Origin: Streptomyces griseocarneus
GTDB taxonomy: Bacteria; Actinomycetota; Actinomycetes; Streptomycetales; Streptomycetaceae
DNA length: 64,000 nucleotides
Assembly: GCA_003674045.1 (NCBI GenBank)
Contig: PENC01000007.1
Coordinates: 265,923 to 329,922, forward strand
Reading direction: 5' to 3'
Shown: positions 14,060 through 22,716 of the stretch, in pieces
Layout: every line of letters starts with the position of its first letter
How positions within the stretch are numbered: the stretch's first letter is position 1
Notes under the pieces: model-generated
Told to the model about the DNA's origin: nothing
What the model saw: only the letters and a program-made list of their open reading frames with translations
The model's database searches: none
Program-made: the position numbers and the translations under genes

Positions 14060-14874
14060 AGTCCCTCCATCACCTCGCGGATGCGCTCCCTGGACTCTTC
14101 CTCGCTGAGTGCCTGCATACCCAACACGGTGAAGGCTTTCGTCAGAGCGTCGACCCTCTTGCGAGTCGCGTCCAGAGAAGCTGTGTCCTGACCTTCCTCG
14201 TAGACGAGGCGTTCACCGTCCGGTCCTTCAAGCAACGTGAAGGGCCCAGCAACCCCGGGGAAGTACCCCTGCCCGGCAGGCAGGACCTGGATGAACACGT
14301 TGTGCTGCTCCCCTGTGTCCAGGAGCCGCTGGAGTTGCTTCCTCATCACCTTGCCCCCGCCGATCATGCTCCTCAGAGCGGGCTCGTGCAGAATGAAGTG
14401 AAACAGCGCGGTCGGCTCTTGCAGTCGCCCCTGGCGATCGATCCGTTGGGCGACCCATTTCTCGATCTCCTCGTCCGTCATGAGCGGGATGTAGCCGCGC
14501 ATGAGCGTCCTCGCGTACTCCTCGGTCTGGAGCAGCCCTGGAATGAGGATGAGCTCGAACTCTTGGAGCGCGACGGCTTCACTCTCGGCAGTTGTGTACC
14601 CCGGAGCCCGAAGGCTCGGCGGCTCCGGCGTCACGTACTGGTACCCCGACAGCAGCAACCCATTGGCCCGACACAGTTTGTCGGCCACCTCCATCGCCCG
14701 GTACGTCGGCGCGCGCCGCCCCTGTTCCATCGACTTGATGGATTCCACCTGGTAGTTGGACTCAGCCGCCAGCTCCTCGCGGGAGACGCCTGCCATGCGT
14801 CGCCACTGCATCATCTGGTCCCCGGCGTAGCGCCAGGAGATCGGGTTCTCGGGCTTGCTGCCGGTCTTCGTCAC
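14056..14874 (-). CDS. Set C regulator: XRE helix-turn-helix + DUF5753
   Basis: A 272-residue protein. The helix-turn-helix (about residues 18-72, 'MAGVSREELAAESNYQVESIKSMEQ') is followed by DUF5753 (motifs 'IPGLLQTEEYARTLM', 'ALFHFILHEPALRSMIGG', 'VFIQVLPAGQG'). It belongs to a different subfamily from sets A and B (short N-terminus, 'EYAR' after the 'PGLLQT' motif). With the coupled DUF397 gene it makes the classical two-gene DUF5753-DUF397 locus. No GGAAC or GCAAC direct repeat is seen upstream. Confidence 0.9.
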   Translation of the reverse strand: MTKTGSKPENPISWRYAGDQMMQWRRMAGVSREELAAESNYQVESIKSMEQGRRAPTYRAMEVADKLCRANGLLLSGYQYVTPEPPSLRAPGYTTAESEAVALQEFELILIPGLLQTEEYARTLMRGYIPLMTDEEIEKWVAQRIDRQGRLQEPTALFHFILHEPALRSMIGGGKVMRKQLQRLLDTGEQHNVFIQVLPAGQGYFPGVAGPFTLLEGPDGERLVYEEGQDTASLDATRKRVDALTKAFTVLGMQALSEEESRERIREVMEGL

Positions 14875-15004
14875 CGTAAACCGCCTCCACGGTCCGTACT
14901 CACACGGTCACGGCGCACCGTAGAGGCGGCCAGAGCCTTACGCCCTGGATTCGGGAAGAGTTCGCCCGGACGAGCGTTCGCGGGCGGTGCCCGCGTGAAC
15001 CAGA

Positions 15005-15041
15005 GCGTGTCCGACGGCCCCGCGGCTCCCGTCGGACACGC
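15005..15041 (-). terminator. Hairpin terminator
   Basis: GCGTGTCCGACGG (15005-15017) pairs perfectly with CCGTCGGACACGC (15029-15041); 11-base loop. It starts just after the stop of the minus-strand gene ending at 15052. Confidence 0.8.
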
Positions 15042-15051
15042 CTTGGCGCGG

Positions 15052-15432
15052 TCAGGCCGTGCCGAGCGGGTTGAGCACGGCGAATCGCCAATAACCGTCG
15101 GTGCCCCGGCGCGCGACGTTCGCGGTGGTGCCGGTCGAGGCGACGCGCCCGCCGTCGGGGGCGGTGACCTCAAGGGTCCAGTCGGTGACGAGCAGCGCGG
15201 TGTCGGCGCTGGTCAGAGCGTGCCGGGAGACGTTGGTGAGCCGTCCGTCGGCGGCCACCGTCCCGCCGATCTCCTGCCGCAGTGCCTGGTCACCGGTGAT
15301 GACCTCGCCGGCCACGGTGCGCATGACGGCGCCGGGGGCGAACAAGGCCAGGACTCCGTCGACGTCACCGCGGTTGAGAGCGTCCTGGAACACACGGGGC
15401 AGCTGCGCCGGAGCGGTGATCGCGGTCTTCAC
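15052..15432 (-). CDS. SnoaL/NTF2-like protein
   Basis: A 126-residue protein of the alpha+beta cone type: 'FQDALNRGDVDGVLALFAPGAVMRT' at the N-terminus, 'GDQALRQEIGG', 'LLVTDWTLEVTAPDG' and 'TDGYWRFAVLNPLG' at the end, typical of YybH/SnoaL-like domains. These may be isomerases, hydrolases or non-enzymatic ligand binders; substrate unknown. It is divergent from an AraC regulator (139-bp spacer), which probably controls it. Confidence 0.8.
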   Translation of the reverse strand: MKTAITAPAQLPRVFQDALNRGDVDGVLALFAPGAVMRTVAGEVITGDQALRQEIGGTVAADGRLTNVSRHALTSADTALLVTDWTLEVTAPDGGRVASTGTTANVARRGTDGYWRFAVLNPLGTA

Positions 15433-15571
15433 AGTGGTGGGTCCTTTCGAGGGTGCCCATCAGGGCGATGATGGTTCGGGCACGCTGCGGGACTTGGGCC
15501 GACAGCGCGCGGTGGTGTCTTCACGATCCACTCCACGGGGTTCCCGCGGCGAGGTAGAGTCCGGTCCTGCC

Positions 15572-16483
15572 ATGGTCGAAGTTGGACAACGCGATGTCGT
15601 CGATATCCCCTACAACAACCCCGATCGCCCTCTGCTGGGCATCGAGGTCCTGACGTTCGACGCTCTGCGTCACCGTTTGAGGAGGTCGGTCGCCCGCACC
15701 GCGAGCCGGACGGATTTCCATCAGCTGCTTCTCGTCCGGGGCGGCGAGGGAACCGCGATGGTCGATTTCGCCCCCCAGCACTGCGCGCCGCGCACGCTGC
15801 TGCATGTGCGGCCCGGGCAGGTGCAGCGGTTCCCCGCCGACCCGACGGGCCGTCCGGCCGAACTGGACGCCGTGCTGGTGCTCTTCACCGCCGCCTTCCC
15901 GCCGCGCCTGCCCCTGACCGCGTCCCTCCTCGACGGCTTCGGCCCGCCCGGCTGGACACTGCCACCGGCCGAATTCGAGTCCCTCGACCGGGCCCTGGCC
16001 GAGATCGGGGCCGAGTACCACGCGCTGAACGCACCGGACAGCCGCCGAAAGGGCACGGACGCCGACCTCACCGTCGAATTGCTGCGCCAACTCCTCGGCG
16101 CGACGCTGCTGCGTCTGGCCCGGCTGCCGCATGCGGACGCCGCCGCCTCGGCGACGGCGGGAGGCGAGGTCTTCCGCGCGTTCCGGTACGAGCTGGAGCG
16201 CTCGTACGCCGCCTCCCGCTCCGTGCAGAGCTACGCCGCCCGGATCGGCTACTCGCCACGCACCCTGACCCGGGCCTGCCAGGCCGCCACCGGCCGTACC
16301 GCGAAGCAGCTCATCGACGCCCGCATCGCCTTGGAAGCGCAACGCCTGCTGGCGCACACCGACATGCCCGTCGCCGCGATCGGCCGGATGCTCGGATTCT
16401 CCGAGCCCACCAACTTCGGGAAATTCCTCCTGCGCGAGACGGGCGACACTCCCGGCGGCTTCCGCGCACGCCAGCGCCGCTGA
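15572..16483 (+). CDS. AraC-family transcriptional regulator
   Basis: A 303-residue protein. The N-terminal cupin-like sensing half (residues 1-190) is followed by an AraC/XylS double helix-turn-helix at about 200-300 ('VQSYAARIGYSPRTLTRACQAATGRTAKQLI' and 'PVAAIGRMLGFSEPTNFGKFLLRETGDTPGGFR'). The ATG at 15572 is chosen; the longer upstream frame reads through the divergent promoter. It probably regulates the SnoaL-like gene. Confidence 0.87.
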   Translation: MVEVGQRDVVDIPYNNPDRPLLGIEVLTFDALRHRLRRSVARTASRTDFHQLLLVRGGEGTAMVDFAPQHCAPRTLLHVRPGQVQRFPADPTGRPAELDAVLVLFTAAFPPRLPLTASLLDGFGPPGWTLPPAEFESLDRALAEIGAEYHALNAPDSRRKGTDADLTVELLRQLLGATLLRLARLPHADAAASATAGGEVFRAFRYELERSYAASRSVQSYAARIGYSPRTLTRACQAATGRTAKQLIDARIALEAQRLLAHTDMPVAAIGRMLGFSEPTNFGKFLLRETGDTPGGFRARQRR

Positions 16484-16699
16484 CAACGTGTTCCGAACCG
16501 GCCCAGAAGCATCGGTCCTTCGGGCTGTGCTCGCCCGGCGTCCACCCTGGGCGTCACGCGTCACCCTCCGAGAGGGATTGGCAGGGCAATGCCGGTGATC
16601 GGCTTGTCCGGCCTCGCGGGGTGCCGGGACCCTCGTTCTGCCCATGTGCCGGGCCCCATGCCCGGCGCCCGCGGGCCAGGAGATGGAGGGTTGGGCTGA

Positions 16700-17185
16700 G
16701 TGAAGAGTCTTCTCGGCAGGGGAATGGTGGTCCTTGCGATGGCCACGGTGCTCGGGAGCCCGCTGGGCGGTGGGGTGGCCGTGGCCGACGGACCGGCCGG
16801 CGGCCCCGCGGCGGCGGTGCGCCACGGGGGAAGCGGAGAGGGTGGCCAGGCCCCGGTGACGGTCAGGTCCGCGCGGGTCTATGCCTCGGCGGCCACGCTG
16901 AACGTCCTGACGCGTCAGATGGAAAACTTCGGCGCGCTGGTCACGGATGCCGAGACCGGTCAGCCCCTGGCGGGCAAGGCGGTGAAGTTCTACCTGGCCG
17001 ACGGGAAGCCGCTCGGCACGGCCTACACCAACAGCGGGGGGACGGCGACCATCAACGTGCCGCTGGACCTCGGCACCTCGACAGTCCAAGCGGTTCTCGG
17101 TGGCGGCTACTTCGCCGACCTCATCGGTGACGGGACGTACGGCAGGGCCCAGGGCCACGGCACCATCGGGCTGGGCACCGTCTGA
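16700..17185 (+). CDS. Secreted Ig-like domain protein
   Basis: A 161-residue precursor starting at GTG 16700. The signal peptide covers about residues 1-30. The mature part (residues 55-155, 'ALVTDAETGQPLAGKAVKFYLADGKPLGTAYTNSGGTATI') has the pattern of bacterial Ig-like (big-1/invasin) domains. Probably a free exported protein; no anchor or sortase motif is visible. Confidence 0.7.
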   Translation: MKSLLGRGMVVLAMATVLGSPLGGGVAVADGPAGGPAAAVRHGGSGEGGQAPVTVRSARVYASAATLNVLTRQMENFGALVTDAETGQPLAGKAVKFYLADGKPLGTAYTNSGGTATINVPLDLGTSTVQAVLGGGYFADLIGDGTYGRAQGHGTIGLGTV

Positions 17186-17228
17186 CCGAGCCTCGTGCGG
17201 TGCGGGGCCCCGGCCGTGTGGGCCCCGC

Positions 17229-17582
17229 GTGTCGTCCCCGTCACCCGTCACCGCGGACGACCTCGACCTCGCCGTACAACTCGCCGTGAACGTACTCCGC
17301 GAGGCACCCGTGGATGCCTGGACGCGCAACGCCGGGCCTCTGACCTGGGACTGCTGGGAAACCGTCGAGCACCTCAGCGACGACCTCTTCGCGTACGCAG
17401 TGCAACTGGGCCCTCGGACGCCGCCTTTGGGCCGCGAGGTTCCGTTCATATGGGAGAGCCGGCGGCCGGGCGGGCCGGGGGACAGGGACCCATGGCCCAC
17501 TCTCCTCTGGGCCACCGGCCGCACCGAACTCCCCGGCCGCCCCCGCCTCACCACCTGGCGCTGGAACGGCACGCCCCGCTGA
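17229..17582 (+). CDS. Maleylpyruvate-isomerase-like protein with apparent internal deletion
   Basis: A 117-residue protein from GTG 17229. 'LTWDCWETVEHLSDDLFAYAVQLGP' is the first helix region of the DinB/mycothiol-dependent maleylpyruvate isomerase superfamily. From memory, Streptomyces homologs are around twice as long and end in 'PWPTLLWATGR.ELPGRPRL'. Here that end follows directly after 'WESRRPGGPGDRD', so the middle half including later metal ligands seems missing in frame. It may be a remnant; it ends 1 base before the convergent gene 17583-18044. Confidence 0.55.
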   Translation: MSSPSPVTADDLDLAVQLAVNVLREAPVDAWTRNAGPLTWDCWETVEHLSDDLFAYAVQLGPRTPPLGREVPFIWESRRPGGPGDRDPWPTLLWATGRTELPGRPRLTTWRWNGTPR

Positions 17583-18044
17583 TCAGCCGGGGAGGTCGCC
17601 GTCGCCGCCCAGGTTGGCGACCATGCGGCGCAGGACGTTGATCGTGGTCACGTAATCCTCCGTGGCGATGCCTTCGTGCATCTGCCGGTGCACTCCCAGA
17701 TTGCGCTCCCGCGCCCGCAGCCGCCCGGCCTCACCGGCCTCGGTCAGCGTCATCCGGCCCTCGGCGTCCTCCAGCAACCAGCCGCGGGCCACCAGATCGT
17801 CGAAGACCTCGCCGAAGTCGATCCCCAGGTCCTCGTACGGCGTCAGCCGCTCGACCAACGCCGTCCGATTCCACCTCCCGCCGTCCCCGGCCACATGGTT
17901 CAGCGTCCACCAATGAGGCTGCGTGAGCTGCTCCACACCGAGCTGCCCGCGCAGCGCCCCCACCACGCGCCGGTACGTCTCCCCACTCCACTGCCCGATA
18001 GGCTGGGCGGCGAGTTCCTCCTGCGTGTACTCCTTGAGCTCCAT
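17583..18044 (-). CDS. MarR-like winged-helix protein
   Basis: A 153-residue protein from ATG 18044. The central region 'EVFDDLVARGWLLEDAEGRMTLTEAGEAGR' is a winged-helix beta-wing ('GRMTLTEAG'), followed by a C-terminal helix with 'TTINVLRRMVANLGG' as in MarR dimerisation helices. Similar Streptomyces proteins are annotated as MarR family regulators. Target unknown; it overlaps nothing and is followed by a convergent gene. Confidence 0.75.
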   Translation of the reverse strand: MELKEYTQEELAAQPIGQWSGETYRRVVGALRGQLGVEQLTQPHWWTLNHVAGDGGRWNRTALVERLTPYEDLGIDFGEVFDDLVARGWLLEDAEGRMTLTEAGEAGRLRARERNLGVHRQMHEGIATEDYVTTINVLRRMVANLGGDGDLPG

Positions 18045-18093
18045 GGCCGTGTTCCCCTTCAAGTGATCACCGGGACACGACGACCGTAGAACC

Positions 18094-19065
18094 TCAAGCG
18101 CGCTTGAGCTCAAGGCTCCGGGCGCGGAGCCGCGTCAGCGAGTCCTCCGCGTACTCCGTCAGGGCGACGGGACACAGCAGAACGTCCAGCGGGATGTCCG
18201 GGCCGCCCAGCTCGCGGCGCTGTTCGTAGAGGGCGCGGCCGCCGGGGGTGGTGAGCGTGATGCCGAGGTCCGCGACGTCCGGGCCGGTGCTGTACGGGAG
18301 CGCATGGCCGTCGTGCGCGCAGGACGCGTCCGCGTAGTGCGGCAGTGTCTCCTCAAACGCCGTGACGAGATCCTCGACCAGTTCCACGTCCTCCTCGAAG
18401 ACGACGTACCAGCTCAGCGCCACGACGACCAGCAACTGCCCGGGGCGGGCCCCCTCGTCCGCGTACCGCAGCCGCATCGCCTGGTAGGAGATCTCCTCGT
18501 CGACCTCCGTGCCCGCCTCCGGGTAGCCGTGCAGCAGCGCGGCGAGGGTGTTGATGGTGTCCATGGCCCCCACGTGCAGGCGGGGCGGGATGTCCGTGGC
18601 CGAGCCCGGCTCGACGAGGTCCATGGCGATCCGCGCCAGCCCGGCCACGTTGCGCGGACAGCGCCACGCCTCGCGCGGGAGGTCCTCCTCCCACTCGGCG
18701 CCCTCGTCGGCGAGCCCGCGCAACTGCTCGGCGAGGTACTCGTCGTACTCCTCCTCGTGCTCCTGGTACGGGTGCGCCTCGTGCTCACACACGTGGTCGC
18801 GCAGGGCGCCGTCCGCGGCCTTCAGCGCGGCCATGACCCGCGGCGTCGCGGCGTCGCCCTCGTCCCGCGCGACGTAGGGGGCCATGAGCAGCAGGCCGAT
18901 CGTCCAGACATATGCCGACTCCCCGTTCGGTTCGGCGGCCAGCCGCGCCGCGCAGTCGAGGGCGGCCTGGTCGTACTCGTCGTTGAGGGCGTCGTGGTAG
19001 TTCTCGCGTATCGCGTCCCAGGTGAGGGAGAGCTCGTCGACGGGCGGGTGATCATCAATGCGCAT
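18094..19065 (-). CDS. Hypothetical acidic protein
   Basis: A 323-residue protein from ATG 19065. It is strongly acidic and mostly helical by composition ('DEYDQAALDCAARLAAEPNG', 'AMRLRYADEGARPGQLLVVVALSWYVVFEED'). There is no signal peptide or membrane segment. I do not recognise a domain. It lies 49 bases upstream of the MarR-like gene on the same strand, so the two may be cotranscribed. Confidence 0.6.
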   Translation of the reverse strand: MRIDDHPPVDELSLTWDAIRENYHDALNDEYDQAALDCAARLAAEPNGESAYVWTIGLLLMAPYVARDEGDAATPRVMAALKAADGALRDHVCEHEAHPYQEHEEEYDEYLAEQLRGLADEGAEWEEDLPREAWRCPRNVAGLARIAMDLVEPGSATDIPPRLHVGAMDTINTLAALLHGYPEAGTEVDEEISYQAMRLRYADEGARPGQLLVVVALSWYVVFEEDVELVEDLVTAFEETLPHYADASCAHDGHALPYSTGPDVADLGITLTTPGGRALYEQRRELGGPDIPLDVLLCPVALTEYAEDSLTRLRARSLELKRA

Positions 19066-19188
19066 CGGGCGAGCGTATGCGCTCCGCTGGGAGTCCGGTA
19101 CGTCGTCTGCGGGTGCGTCGTGGCTGGTCGCGCCCACGCGGCGGAGCCGCGAAGAATGTCGCGGCCCCGCGCCTCTTTGGGCACCTGA

Positions 19189-19722
19189 TCAGAGGGCGCT
19201 CAGTTGGATGGGGCTGGTGTTCCCCCGGAGGCCGGTGGTGAGGCAGTCCGTGGGCAACTGGCCCGGCAGCGCGAGCACGACCCGCTCCGCGGGCAGGCCC
19301 TCGCCGCGCCCCTTCGCGATGCGACCCGTGTGCCTGGTGACGAGGACGCCCGCCACGCGGGCGGTGGTGGAACCGCTGTACTCGATCCGCGACCACGTGT
19401 GGTCCTCGTACCGGACGGTCTCGGTTCCGCCGGCCTGGGTGAGCGCGACACACGACGAGCCCGGTGACGTGACGTCGAACGAGCCGGTGGCCGGTACGGT
19501 GCGGCCGGGTGCGACGGCGCAGGCGTACTGGGCGTTCGCGTGGATGCGAACCGTCTGGGGAGCGAGCGTCAGGGGCGGGTCGTACGCGCTGGTGTTGGTG
19601 CCCGTGCAGACGATGCCCTTGCTCTCACCCGTACCGGCATGACCGGCCGGTGCCCACATCAACGCCGCGCTCGCCAATGCCAGGGAACTCAGCGCCACCG
19701 CTGTACCACGCCTGCCGACCAC
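19189..19722 (-). CDS. Secreted protein of unknown function
   Basis: A 177-residue precursor from GTG 19722, placed 6 bases after CTGGAGG. The signal peptide (residues 1-29) ends APAGHAG. The mature part has Cys residues (VCTGT, YACAVA, SCVAL, TDCLT) and beta-rich composition, like the abundant small Streptomyces secreted proteins that precede a 'C...C' sandwich. Not assigned. Confidence 0.65.
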   Translation of the reverse strand: MVGRRGTAVALSSLALASAALMWAPAGHAGTGESKGIVCTGTNTSAYDPPLTLAPQTVRIHANAQYACAVAPGRTVPATGSFDVTSPGSSCVALTQAGGTETVRYEDHTWSRIEYSGSTTARVAGVLVTRHTGRIAKGRGEGLPAERVVLALPGQLPTDCLTTGLRGNTSPIQLSAL

Positions 19723-19912
19723 ACATCCTCCAGCCACTTCTGAAACGACAACTGGCCCATGGCTACCCATTCCTGAACGGATCGCCCAGGCGCGTCACAG
19801 CGCACAGCCCGCGCACGGATCATTTGCGCGCCCTCACGTACCTCTGCCGCCCCTCTCCCGCGCGACCGCGGCCGTATGCGCCTCGGGCGGGGGCGGGTAG
19901 GGACAGGCGGAT

Positions 19913-20275
19913 GTGGTCCTCGCCGCCCACGCCACCGGCGAGCGGGCCTGGGCGGCCATGGACGCGAACGGCGACGGCGTGATGACCTACGACGAGTACG
20001 CCGCCTGGGTGGACGCCGAAAAGTTCGACACCATCTGCAAGTTCGCCCTCGCCGCGCTCTTCGCCCTCGCCGACGCCGACGAGGACGGCGCGCTGAAGCG
20101 GGCGGAGTTCACGGCCCTGCGGCAGGCCCTCGGCAACGGGTGGGACAACGCGGACGCGGCGTTCGATGCGCTGGACACCGACGGCGACGGCCTGGTCGGC
20201 CGTGACGCGTACCTGGCGGCGATCCGCGGGTACGTCACGGGTGAGGACTCGCCGATGGGCGAGGCGCTGTATTAG
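19913..20275 (+). CDS. EF-hand calcium-binding protein, N-terminally short
   Basis: A 120-residue protein with three EF-hand loops: 'DANGDGVMTYDE' (about residue 17), 'DADEDGALKRAE' (about 53) and 'DTDGDGLVGRDA' (about 87). Streptomyces calerythrin-type proteins have about 170-180 residues and four hands; here the first hand is missing and the frame begins just before the second. No recognisable first hand is seen in 19723-19912. The start (GTG 19913) is therefore uncertain and the gene may be truncated. Its end overlaps the convergent MmyB-type gene by 41 bases. Confidence 0.65.
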   Translation: MVLAAHATGERAWAAMDANGDGVMTYDEYAAWVDAEKFDTICKFALAALFALADADEDGALKRAEFTALRQALGNGWDNADAAFDALDTDGDGLVGRDAYLAAIRGYVTGEDSPMGEALY

Positions 20276-21128
20276 CGGGCGAGGTCTCGGGCCGCCGTGT
20301 CCACGCGGCCAGCAGCCGGAGAGCCTCTTCGGAGCCGGAGCCCGCCTCGGCGGTGTAGACGCTCAGCCGCTGGTCCGGGTCGGCGGGCAGGGTGAGGGAC
20401 TCGTAATTGAGGGTGAGCGGGCCGGCGACCGGGTGGTGGAAGTGTTTGCTGCCATGCGTGTGCCGGTACACGTTCTGGTCGGCCCACCAGTGGCGGAAGT
20501 CCTCATCCCTGATCGAGAGTTCACCGACGAGTTCGGCCAGCAGCGGATCGTGGGGATGACGTCCGGCGTCGCGTCGGAGCGAGGCGACGATGTCCCGGGC
20601 GTGGGTGTCCCAGTGGGTGTACAGCGAGCGGGCGGTCTCGTCGCAGAACATGAACCGCACCAGATTCCGCTCGCGGTGCGGCAGCGCGTCGAAGTCGGTG
20701 AGCAGCGCACGTGCCATCCGGTTGGACGCGAGCACGTCCAGCCGCCGCCCCAGCACAAGGGCGGGAGTGTGGTCGAGGATCCGGAGCAGGTCGCGCAGCC
20801 CCGGGCGGACCGGCTGCGGACGCGTCGCCGCGCGGCGGGGCCTGCCCGCGGCGGGCTTGGCGAGCTGGAACAGGTGGGCGCGTTCGACGGGATCGAGGCG
20901 TAGCGCACGGGAGATGGCGTCCAGCACGGTCTCGGAGACGTTCAGGCGGCGTCCGCGTTCCAGGCGTACGTAGTAGTCGACACTCACGCCCGCCAGTTGC
21001 GCGATCTCTTCGCGGCGCAGGCCCGGCACTCGCCGGGAGCCGCCGTCGTCGGACAGGCCCGCCTGGCGCGGGGTGATCCGTGCCCGCCGGGAGCGGAGGA
21101 ACTCACCGAGAGCTGTGTTGCGGTCCAT
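20235..21128 (-). CDS. MmyB-type XRE transcriptional regulator
   Basis: A 297-residue protein. The N-terminal helix-turn-helix (about residues 5-80, with 'RVPGLRREEIAQLAGVSVDYYVRLERGR') is followed by the MmyB ligand-binding domain ('ALVLGRRLDVLASNRMA', 'HWDTHARDIVASLR', 'HPVAGPLTLNYE'). Such regulators are often divergent from a short-chain dehydrogenase, as here. A 9-bp-arm palindrome in the shared promoter (21173-21191) is its probable operator. Confidence 0.9.
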   Translation of the reverse strand: MDRNTALGEFLRSRRARITPRQAGLSDDGGSRRVPGLRREEIAQLAGVSVDYYVRLERGRRLNVSETVLDAISRALRLDPVERAHLFQLAKPAAGRPRRAATRPQPVRPGLRDLLRILDHTPALVLGRRLDVLASNRMARALLTDFDALPHRERNLVRFMFCDETARSLYTHWDTHARDIVASLRRDAGRHPHDPLLAELVGELSIRDEDFRHWWADQNVYRHTHGSKHFHHPVAGPLTLNYESLTLPADPDQRLSVYTAEAGSGSEEALRLLAAWTRRPETSPANTAPRPSASPHP

Positions 21129-21172
21129 GCCGTTCACGATAGGGCCCAAGATCGCCCCGACGGCCCGCGAAA

Positions 21173-21191
21173 GGGGGACTGGCAGTCCCCC
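21173..21191. promoter_or_regulatory. Palindromic operator of the MmyB-type regulator
   Basis: GGGGGACTG (21173-21181), one central G, CAGTCCCCC (21183-21191): a perfect inverted repeat in the 207-bp divergent region between the regulator and the dehydrogenase gene. Confidence 0.7.
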
Positions 21192-21335
21192 GGTCCGGCT
21201 GCCCCCGGGGCGAAGCGGCCCCCTCGGAAGCCGTTCGGCGGCCGATTCCGGTGCTGAAGTGGGACGTGCCGAGACCGGCCGGGGCCCAACCGCCCCGCGG
21301 CCGGCCTCCGTTCGCATCGCACGAAGGGAACTCCT

Positions 21336-22187
21336 GTGTCGGACACCAAGACATTCCTGATCACCGGCGTCAGCACCGGCCTGGGCCGCGCACTCGCCCG
21401 CGCGGCATTGGCCGCGGGCCACCGGGTGGTGGGCACGGTGCGCACGCCCGCCGACGCACGGGCCTTTGAAGCGCTCACCGGCGACGCGCACGCCCGCATC
21501 CTGGACGTGACCGACCATGACGCGGTGGACACGGTCGTGAACGAGGCCGAGCGCGACCTGGGCCCGGTCGACGTACTCGTCGCCAACGCCGGGTACGGCC
21601 ACGAGGGCCTCTTCGAGGAGTCGTCGATGGACGACCTCCGCCGCCAGTTCGAGGTGAACGTCTACGGGACCGTGGCGGTGATCAAGGCCGTGCTGCCGCA
21701 CATGCGGGAGCGCCGTTCGGGCCACGTCATCGCCGTCACCTCGATGGGCGGGCTGATCACCATGCCGGGCCTCGGCTTCTACCACGGCAGCAAGTTCGCG
21801 GTGGAGGGCATCCTCGAAACGCTCGGCAAGGAGGTCGCCGAATTCGGCATCCATGTCACCGCCGTCGAGCCGGGCAGTTTCCGGACCGACTGGTCCGGCC
21901 GCTCGATGATCCGCACACCCCGTGCGATCGCCGACTACGACGAGCTGTTCGAGCCGATCCGCGCCCGGCGCATCCGCGGTGGCGGGACCCAGCCGGGCGA
22001 CCCGGACAAGGCCGCGGCCGCGGTGCTGCGGATCGTGGCGGCCGACCAGCCGCCGACGCGCCTGCTGCTCGGCGCCGACGCGCTTCGGCTCGTCCGGGCC
22101 GGACGCGATGCCTTCGAGCGCGAGATGCTGGCATGGGCCGAGCTGTCGGCGTCCACCGGCTTCGACGACGTCAGCCGCTCCGCCTGA
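21336..22187 (+). CDS. Short-chain dehydrogenase/reductase
   Basis: A 283-residue protein from GTG 21336. Classical SDR motifs: nucleotide-binding 'TGVSTGLG' (residues 10-17), 'NAGYG' (about 85), catalytic Ser in 'VTSMGG' and 'YHGSK' (about 149-153) with Tyr and Lys. It belongs to the group of NAD(P)-dependent oxidoreductases paired with MmyB-type regulators in actinomycetes; substrate unknown. Confidence 0.9.
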   Translation: MSDTKTFLITGVSTGLGRALARAALAAGHRVVGTVRTPADARAFEALTGDAHARILDVTDHDAVDTVVNEAERDLGPVDVLVANAGYGHEGLFEESSMDDLRRQFEVNVYGTVAVIKAVLPHMRERRSGHVIAVTSMGGLITMPGLGFYHGSKFAVEGILETLGKEVAEFGIHVTAVEPGSFRTDWSGRSMIRTPRAIADYDELFEPIRARRIRGGGTQPGDPDKAAAAVLRIVAADQPPTRLLLGADALRLVRAGRDAFEREMLAWAELSASTGFDDVSRSA

Positions 22188-22200
22188 CGTCACCCGCCGC

Positions 22201-22445
22201 GCCGCGCCGTTCCCCGCACCCCTTTCGGGGGGCTGCGCCCCCGAACCCCCACCGGGGCTGCGCCCCGGGACCCCGCGCCTACCGGGCTGCCTCTTGCGCT
22301 CCGCGCGCGGCTGCGGATCGTACGTGGCCGGTCGCGCAGTTCCCCGCGCCCCTAAAGGGGGCTTCGCCCCCTGGCCCCGGCGGTCGTGTGCGGCCCCGGT
22401 GGGGGCTTGTCGCGCAGTTCCCCGCGCCCCTGACGGGGCGCGCTA
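22201..22445. repeat. Three copies of a dispersed GC-rich intergenic repeat
   Basis: Copies at about 22206-22240 (partial), 22331-22373 and 22408-22440 share the core GCGCAGTTCCCCGCGCCCC followed by a short palindrome (GGGGGC...GCCCCC). The 529-bp stretch 22188-22716 has no gene; it holds these repeats, a related unit at 22640-22680, and otherwise nothing I can name. The same core occurs in six other intergenic regions of the window. Confidence 0.75.
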
Positions 22446-22639
22446 CCCCGAGCCCTGCGGAGAGCCGGAAGCAGTGGAGGCGCCCCCTGCCTGATAGCCG
22501 ACCTCCGGTGGAGGGGGCGGGGCCGGAGGGCGGGTTCTGAAATGACGGTGCATGAAGCACGGCTCCTCACACGCATCGGCCGCACGCACCGCGTTTCAGG
22601 TTCCGGCCGGAGGTCCCGCCCCCGGCCCACAGACCACCC

Positions 22640-22680
22640 AGGGGCGCGGGGCTGTGACATTGTGCGGCTCCGCCGCGCGA
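22640..22680. repeat. Second intergenic repeat type
   Basis: AGGGGCGCGGGGCTGTGAC followed by ATTGTGCGGCTCCGCCGCG. It shares only the GGGGCGCGGGG part with the main family and is a different unit known to me from Streptomyces intergenic regions. Confidence 0.5.
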
Positions 22681-22716
22681 GCGCGAGAAGCGACCACCGG
22701 CCCGCAGGCGGAGGCC

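Noticed and set aside
14875..14935. A GGAAC/GCAAC-type direct repeat in front of the set C regulator
   Set aside because: Only CACGGTC repeats with a 15-base period are present, not the 10-base repeats of sets A and B.
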